Part shown: positions 60,431 to 64,000 of the stretch, in pieces
Position numbering within the stretch: position 1 is the first letter of the stretch
Layout of the letters: each line of letters begins with the position of its first letter
Assembly: GCA_052298855.1 (NCBI GenBank)
Contig: DAVZXP010000006.1
Coordinates: 104,254 to 168,253 of the forward strand
DNA: 64,000 nucleotides
Origin: Fimenecus sp052298855
Lineage (GTDB): Bacteria > Bacillota > Clostridia > Oscillospirales > Acutalibacteraceae
Direction of reading: 5' to 3'
Notes under the pieces: model-generated
The model's input: the letters and a program-made list of their open reading frames with translations, nothing else
What the model was told of the DNA's origin: nothing
The model's database searches: none
Translations under genes and position numbers: made by a program

Positions 60431-60811
60431 ATGCTTAAAATCTTTGCTTTGGTAATATGCTGCTTGGCTTTACTTATCTATTTCAGACAGATTGAGCCTG
60501 AATTTTCATATCTGTTAAGACTTTGCGTGATTGCTTTGGTTTTCGGTTTTTTAATAAGCGGTATTTCCGTACTGTCCGAAAATCTCAGTTATCGGTTTTC
60601 TCAATTTGCCTATTTGAGCGAATATGTGAAAATCTGTCTGAAAATTTTAGGGATAAGCCTTGCTACGCAAACGGTATCGGATATTTGTAAGGATTGCGGA
60701 GAAAGCGCTTTGTCCACACTTACCGAAACAGTCGGAAGAATTGCTGTGATTATTCTTGTTTTTCCGATTGCGGAAAAGCTGCTTGAATTGAGCGTAGGAA
60801 TGTTGAGATGA
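60431..60811 (+). CDS. spoIIIAD: Stage III sporulation protein AD
   Basis: 126 aa, four membrane helices. The segment LGISLATQTVSDICKDCGESALST is typical. ATG 60431 is 1 bp after the spoIIIAC stop; no strong RBS is seen, so it is probably read by coupling. It overlaps spoIIIAE by 4 bp. Confidence 0.92.
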   Translation: MLKIFALVICCLALLIYFRQIEPEFSYLLRLCVIALVFGFLISGISVLSENLSYRFSQFAYLSEYVKICLKILGISLATQTVSDICKDCGESALSTLTETVGRIAVIILVFPIAEKLLELSVGMLR

Positions 60812-61911
60812 ATACTAAAAGGATTTTTGCCGTGCTTCTGTGTATGCTGTCGTTACTGTTTTTGATGACGGTGGACAGCTTTGCGGCACAAGAGGAAGAC
60901 TACAAGCAAATTTACAACAAAATAAACGAGGACGGGCAGGCGCTTTTGAAGGAGTCGGGGATAAGTGACGTTGATTTTGAAGAACTTTTGAGCTTGTCTC
61001 CTAAAAAGGTCTTTACAGCGATTATCGGTATTGCAAAAGGTAGCTACAAGCAGCCTCTGACTGCCTTTATAACTCTAATTGGCTTATTTATTGTTGCGTC
61101 TTTAGTGAAAAATATGAACGAAAGCCTAAGTGAAAAAAATGATATATTTTCTCTGTTTGAAACAGCGTTTACTCTTTCTGTAATATCCGTTCCCTTAAGC
61201 GAAGCAATTTCTTCGGCAGTATCCGCCGTCAAAACCGTTGCTGATTTTATGCTGGCTTACATACCTGTTTTTACGGGGATTATTTCCGCAAGCGGTCAGC
61301 CTATAACCTCATTTGCATACAGCTCCGTTGTCCTTGCGTTTGCCGAAATTTTGGTAAAGGGGACGGACGCTTTTATCATTCCGTTGATTTCCGTAATGAC
61401 TTGCTTAAATGTTTATTCTTCTTTGAACGGCAGACTTGACCTTTCCAAAATTATATCGGCTGTCAGGAAAACGATAACGGTTGCATTATCAGTAGCAGCG
61501 ACTGTGTTTGTGGGGCTGATTAACATAAAGGGCAATCTCGCTACCTCTGCCGACAGTCTTGCGATAAAGGGCGTCAAGGCGGCTTCGGGAAGCGTTATAC
61601 CGATAATCGGCGGAGCGATTGGCGATGCTCTCGGTGCGGTGCTCGGATCGTTTTCATTGATAAAAAGTGTTTTTGGCGTCTTTGGAATTATTGCTGTTGC
61701 GGTTACTGTTTTGCCGAGCATTATTGAGCTTTTACTGTGGTTTTTCTTTTTGAGCTTTGCGTCGGCTGTTTGCTCATCATTTGATAACGGTGTATGTGCA
61801 AGAGTGCTCGATACTGTGTGCTCAATGATTTCAATTATCAACACTTTTTTGATTTTTGTAGCTACCGTGTTTATTCTGACAACAGGTACTGTGTTGAGCT
61901 TAAGGAGTTAA
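60808..61911 (+). CDS. spoIIIAE: Stage III sporulation protein AE
   Basis: 367 aa. A signal peptide (to about residue 28, FAA) is followed by seven to eight membrane helices with GSVIPIIGGAIGDALGAVLGS near residue 265. It is a channel component. The start overlaps spoIIIAD by 4 bp. Confidence 0.94.
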   Translation: MNTKRIFAVLLCMLSLLFLMTVDSFAAQEEDYKQIYNKINEDGQALLKESGISDVDFEELLSLSPKKVFTAIIGIAKGSYKQPLTAFITLIGLFIVASLVKNMNESLSEKNDIFSLFETAFTLSVISVPLSEAISSAVSAVKTVADFMLAYIPVFTGIISASGQPITSFAYSSVVLAFAEILVKGTDAFIIPLISVMTCLNVYSSLNGRLDLSKIISAVRKTITVALSVAATVFVGLINIKGNLATSADSLAIKGVKAASGSVIPIIGGAIGDALGAVLGSFSLIKSVFGVFGIIAVAVTVLPSIIELLLWFFFLSFASAVCSSFDNGVCARVLDTVCSMISIINTFLIFVATVFILTTGTVLSLRS

Positions 61912-61912
61912 A

Positions 61913-62362
61913 ATGAACGATATTAAAGCTTGGGCTGTAAATCTGTGCGCAATTCTTTTAGTAACAGCTGTTATAAATTATCTTATGCCAAAGGGCAAGG
62001 TAAAGAAAATATGCGAAACGGCCTTTTCACTCATAATTCTCGCTGTGTTTTGCTTACCGCTTTTTGAAATGAAAAATATTGATGCTTCTATATTAAACAA
62101 TAAATTTGACAGCTTGTTTTCCGAAAAAATCGATTATGCGCTTGCTTATGACGAGTCAATAAAAAGTGCGGTTATGACTATTCTTGATAAAAATAAAATC
62201 GGTTATACCCGAGTTGAAATAAAATCAAGGACGGAAAATGACGAGTACATACTTGAAAATGTGATTGTCTATCTTAAAAACGCCGAGGACGAACAGCAGG
62301 CGACAGCACTTTTATCGGAAGAGCTGAAAATAGAAAGAGGCATTATTTTGGCAGGTGATTAA
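61913..62362 (+). CDS. spoIIIAF: Stage III sporulation protein AF
   Basis: 149 aa. Two N-terminal membrane helices precede a ring-building-like alpha/beta domain (about 85-148). MPKGKVKKICETAFSLIILAVFC is the family core. Starts 1 bp after spoIIIAE. Confidence 0.92.
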   Translation: MNDIKAWAVNLCAILLVTAVINYLMPKGKVKKICETAFSLIILAVFCLPLFEMKNIDASILNNKFDSLFSEKIDYALAYDESIKSAVMTILDKNKIGYTRVEIKSRTENDEYILENVIVYLKNAEDEQQATALLSEELKIERGIILAGD

Positions 62363-62905
62363 ATGAAACTATCTAAATTAAAAGAGACGATAAAAAATGA
62401 TAAAAAACTTGCCGTTCTTCTTGTAATCGGTGTAATAGGCGTTATGCTGTTGGCAATTTCAGAAATTGAAGCGAAGCCGAAAAATGACGAAAGCGGTAAG
62501 GCTGATATAAAGACGGTTACACAGGAGACTTATGAAAAGGAGCTTGAAAAGCGTCTTGAAAAAATTGTTGCCTCGGTTGACGGCGCAGGCAGGGCACAGG
62601 TTATGATCACTTTGAAATCGAGTGAGGAAAGCAAGTACGCCGTTAATTCTTCTTCGGAAAATCAAATTTCCGACGGGAAATCCAATTCGAAAAGCAGCAA
62701 TGATTATGTTGTTATCGACAGCTCAAGCGGAGACTCATGCGTTGTTTTAAGAACGGAGTCGCCGAAAATTCAGGGCGTTGTAGTTGTTTGCGACGGAGGT
62801 GATAACAGTAAGGTCAAAAATGATGTGACAAATGCCGTCAGTGCTTTGCTCGGCATAAATGTAAATCATATTTCTGTATTGAAAATGAAAAATTCGGAGG
62901 GTTAA
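62363..62905 (+). CDS. spoIIIAG: Stage III sporulation protein AG
   Basis: 180 aa. One membrane helix (about 16-33), a linker, and a C-terminal ring-building domain with VVVCDGGDNSKVKNDVTNAVSALLGIN. It forms the large ring of the feeding-tube channel. It abuts spoIIIAF; RBS CAGGTGA. Confidence 0.94.
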   Translation: MKLSKLKETIKNDKKLAVLLVIGVIGVMLLAISEIEAKPKNDESGKADIKTVTQETYEKELEKRLEKIVASVDGAGRAQVMITLKSSEESKYAVNSSSENQISDGKSNSKSSNDYVVIDSSSGDSCVVLRTESPKIQGVVVVCDGGDNSKVKNDVTNAVSALLGINVNHISVLKMKNSEG

Positions 62906-62906
62906 T

Positions 62907-63443
62907 ATGAGCTTAACAATAAAGAGAAAACAAATAGTTGCAGCTTCGCTTGCCGTTGCGCTTGCGGCGGCAATGTTTGTTAATTGGTATTATACAAGAC
63001 CGGTGGCATCGGCTGAAAACGAACCGGAGCTTACCTCAAGCACGCAGCATTCGGCTAATTTGGGCGACGCTCATTATGTCAATGCTTCGGGGGTTACCGA
63101 TGAGTATTTTTCGCAGGCACAGCTAAACAGAGCAAAGGCGCAGGAGGAGTCTAAGCAGACATTGATGACGGTTATCGAAAGCTCGCAAGCAGATGAGGAA
63201 AGCAAGAAAACCGCCAATGAAGCACTTGAGAAGCTAAGCCAAAGCATAGCTCTTGAAAGTGAAATCGAAAGCCTTATAAAAGCCAAAACAGGCGGTAATG
63301 TTTTTGTGTCGCTCGGCGAGTCCGCAGAGATTGTTTTGCAAAAAGGAACGCTCAACAGCGAAGTGTGCGTGCAAATAAAGGATATAATAAATAACAAAAC
63401 GGAAATTCCTTTAGAAAAAATTACGATTATAGAGGCAAAATAG
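62907..63443 (+). CDS. spoIIIAH: Stage III sporulation protein AH
   Basis: 178 aa. One membrane helix (about 8-26) and an EscJ-like ring domain after a helical linker. It meets forespore SpoIIQ in Bacillus; no spoIIQ is in the window. RBS GGAGGG. Confidence 0.94.
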   Translation: MSLTIKRKQIVAASLAVALAAAMFVNWYYTRPVASAENEPELTSSTQHSANLGDAHYVNASGVTDEYFSQAQLNRAKAQEESKQTLMTVIESSQADEESKKTANEALEKLSQSIALESEIESLIKAKTGGNVFVSLGESAEIVLQKGTLNSEVCVQIKDIINNKTEIPLEKITIIEAK

Positions 63444-63471
63444 TTGTTTATTTTTCAATTTGTGGTATAAT
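63444..63471 (+). promoter_or_regulatory. Promoter of the Asp23-family gene
   Basis: TTGTTT, 16-bp spacer, TATAAT, 23 bp before ATG 63495, just after the spoIIIAH stop. Confidence 0.6.
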
Positions 63472-63494
63472 AAGCGATGAAAGGTGGTTATTTG

Positions 63495-63830
63495 ATGAGA
63501 CTTTTTAACCGAACATCGCAGAGCGAGCTTGTAATTTCCGATGATGTAATCGCAAAAATTGCCGCAAGTGCAGTTGAAGAGGTTGACGGCTTCGGCTCGT
63601 TTTCACACAAAGCACCTGATTTCAAAAGTCATACCGTACCGCAGAAAGCGGTTAAGGTTTTGAGCCTTGATAACGATATAAGAATTCAAGTTTATATAAA
63701 TGTCAAGGACGGATATAACGTTCAAACCGTTTCCGCCGCAATTCAGCGTGCGATAAAGAACTCTGTTCAGAGTATGACCGGCAAGGTTGTCGGTAAGGTT
63801 AATGTCTGCATTCAAGGCATTGATTTTTAG
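63495..63830 (+). CDS. Asp23/Gls24 family envelope stress protein
   Basis: 111 aa. The family motif VISDDVIAKIAASAVEEVDGFGS is at the N-terminus and VQTVSAAIQRAIKNSVQSMTGK lies in the C-terminal half. Members associate with the membrane and respond to envelope stress; downstream of spoIIIA they are common in Clostridia. I chose ATG 63495 because AAAGGTGG precedes it. Transcribed from its own promoter. Confidence 0.93.
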   Translation: MRLFNRTSQSELVISDDVIAKIAASAVEEVDGFGSFSHKAPDFKSHTVPQKAVKVLSLDNDIRIQVYINVKDGYNVQTVSAAIQRAIKNSVQSMTGKVVGKVNVCIQGIDF

Positions 63831-63857
63831 AACCTGGATAATTAAATTTTGTTTTAC

Positions 63858-63905
63858 AGGCTTTTTGAAAGGTTAATATTTTCTTTCGGAAAGCCTTATT
63901 TTTCT
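63858..63905 (+). terminator. Terminator after the Asp23-family gene
   Basis: AGGCTTT...GAAAG pairs with CTTTC...AAAGCCT, followed by TATTTTTCT. Confidence 0.75.
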
Positions 63906-63925
63906 ATGTGAGGTATTAGTGTAAA

Positions 63926-64000
63926 AAATCACCGTCACGCCTGTTAGGCAACGCAGGTAAAATCGGTGATTATTTAATAAAATATTGTTGCCTGAAAGGC
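63926..64000 (+). promoter_or_regulatory. Structured RNA-like element, copy 2 (runs to window end)
   Basis: It matches 42247-42322 closely: AATCACC, CCTG...GGCAACGCAGG, GGTGATTATTTAATAAA and GTTGCCTGAAAGGC in the same order. AATCACC (63927-63933) pairs with GGTGATT (63965-63971). The gene it precedes lies outside the window. Confidence 0.6.

Overview
The window looks like chromosome of a spore-forming, anaerobic gut-type Clostridia (Oscillospiraceae/Ruminococcaceae-like). It carries spoIIR and the full spoIIIAA-AH operon, is AT-leaning, uses TTGACA/TATAAT-type promoters, and carries M-box and cobalamin riboswitches and many glycan-degrading enzymes. The species call is inference; no rRNA or tRNA gene was seen.

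Layout. 1-5648: cell-wall M23 hydrolase (5' end cut by the window), an S41 protease homologue that has lost both catalytic residues, a hypothetical protein, greA, and lysS with a fused tRNA-binding domain. 5650-10120: an accessory array of seven single-gene cassettes, all on the + strand. Six near-identical ~125-150 bp repeats separate them, and half-repeats close the two ends. 10120-20210: membrane EEP-family protein, LOG-family protein, EFR1 ferredoxin, AlkD-like protein, and a glycan block (GH36 on minus; phosphohexomutase, NifU-like protein, GH38). 20230-25985: xpt plus a BMP-type nucleoside ABC transporter. 25990-32260: DUF1003, HAD, Nudix, lipase-like protein, M-box riboswitch, a 29-codon leader ORF, mgtE, polysaccharide deacetylase. 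32380-38870: HPr, uvrC, HAD, rsmD-coaD, coiled-coil protein, DUF4830, RsuA-type synthase, spoIIR. 38890-43963: GH20, Na/Pi cotransporter, a structured RNA-like element ahead of a DegV protein, PHP protein. 44039-49347: cobalamin riboswitch, two surface proteins resembling the two halves of animal transcobalamin, metF, and a DUF5685/J-like/membrane trio. 49417-55775: radC, nadE, uvrB, uvrA. 55784-58624: YfhO-type membrane protein (minus). 58722-63830: spoIIIAA-AH and an Asp23-family gene. The second copy of the DegV-type element runs to the end of the window.

The two most promising systems are (1) the repeat-bounded cassette array next to lysS, which is organised like an integron cassette array but shows no attC boxes and no integrase here, and (2) the riboswitch-controlled pair at 44410-46246, which looks like a split, surface-displayed, transcobalamin-like corrinoid capture system. 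Also notable are a leader peptide ahead of mgtE that resembles enterobacterial MgtL but sits behind an M-box riboswitch, and a duplicated RNA-like element whose pairing could sequester the DegV ribosome binding site.
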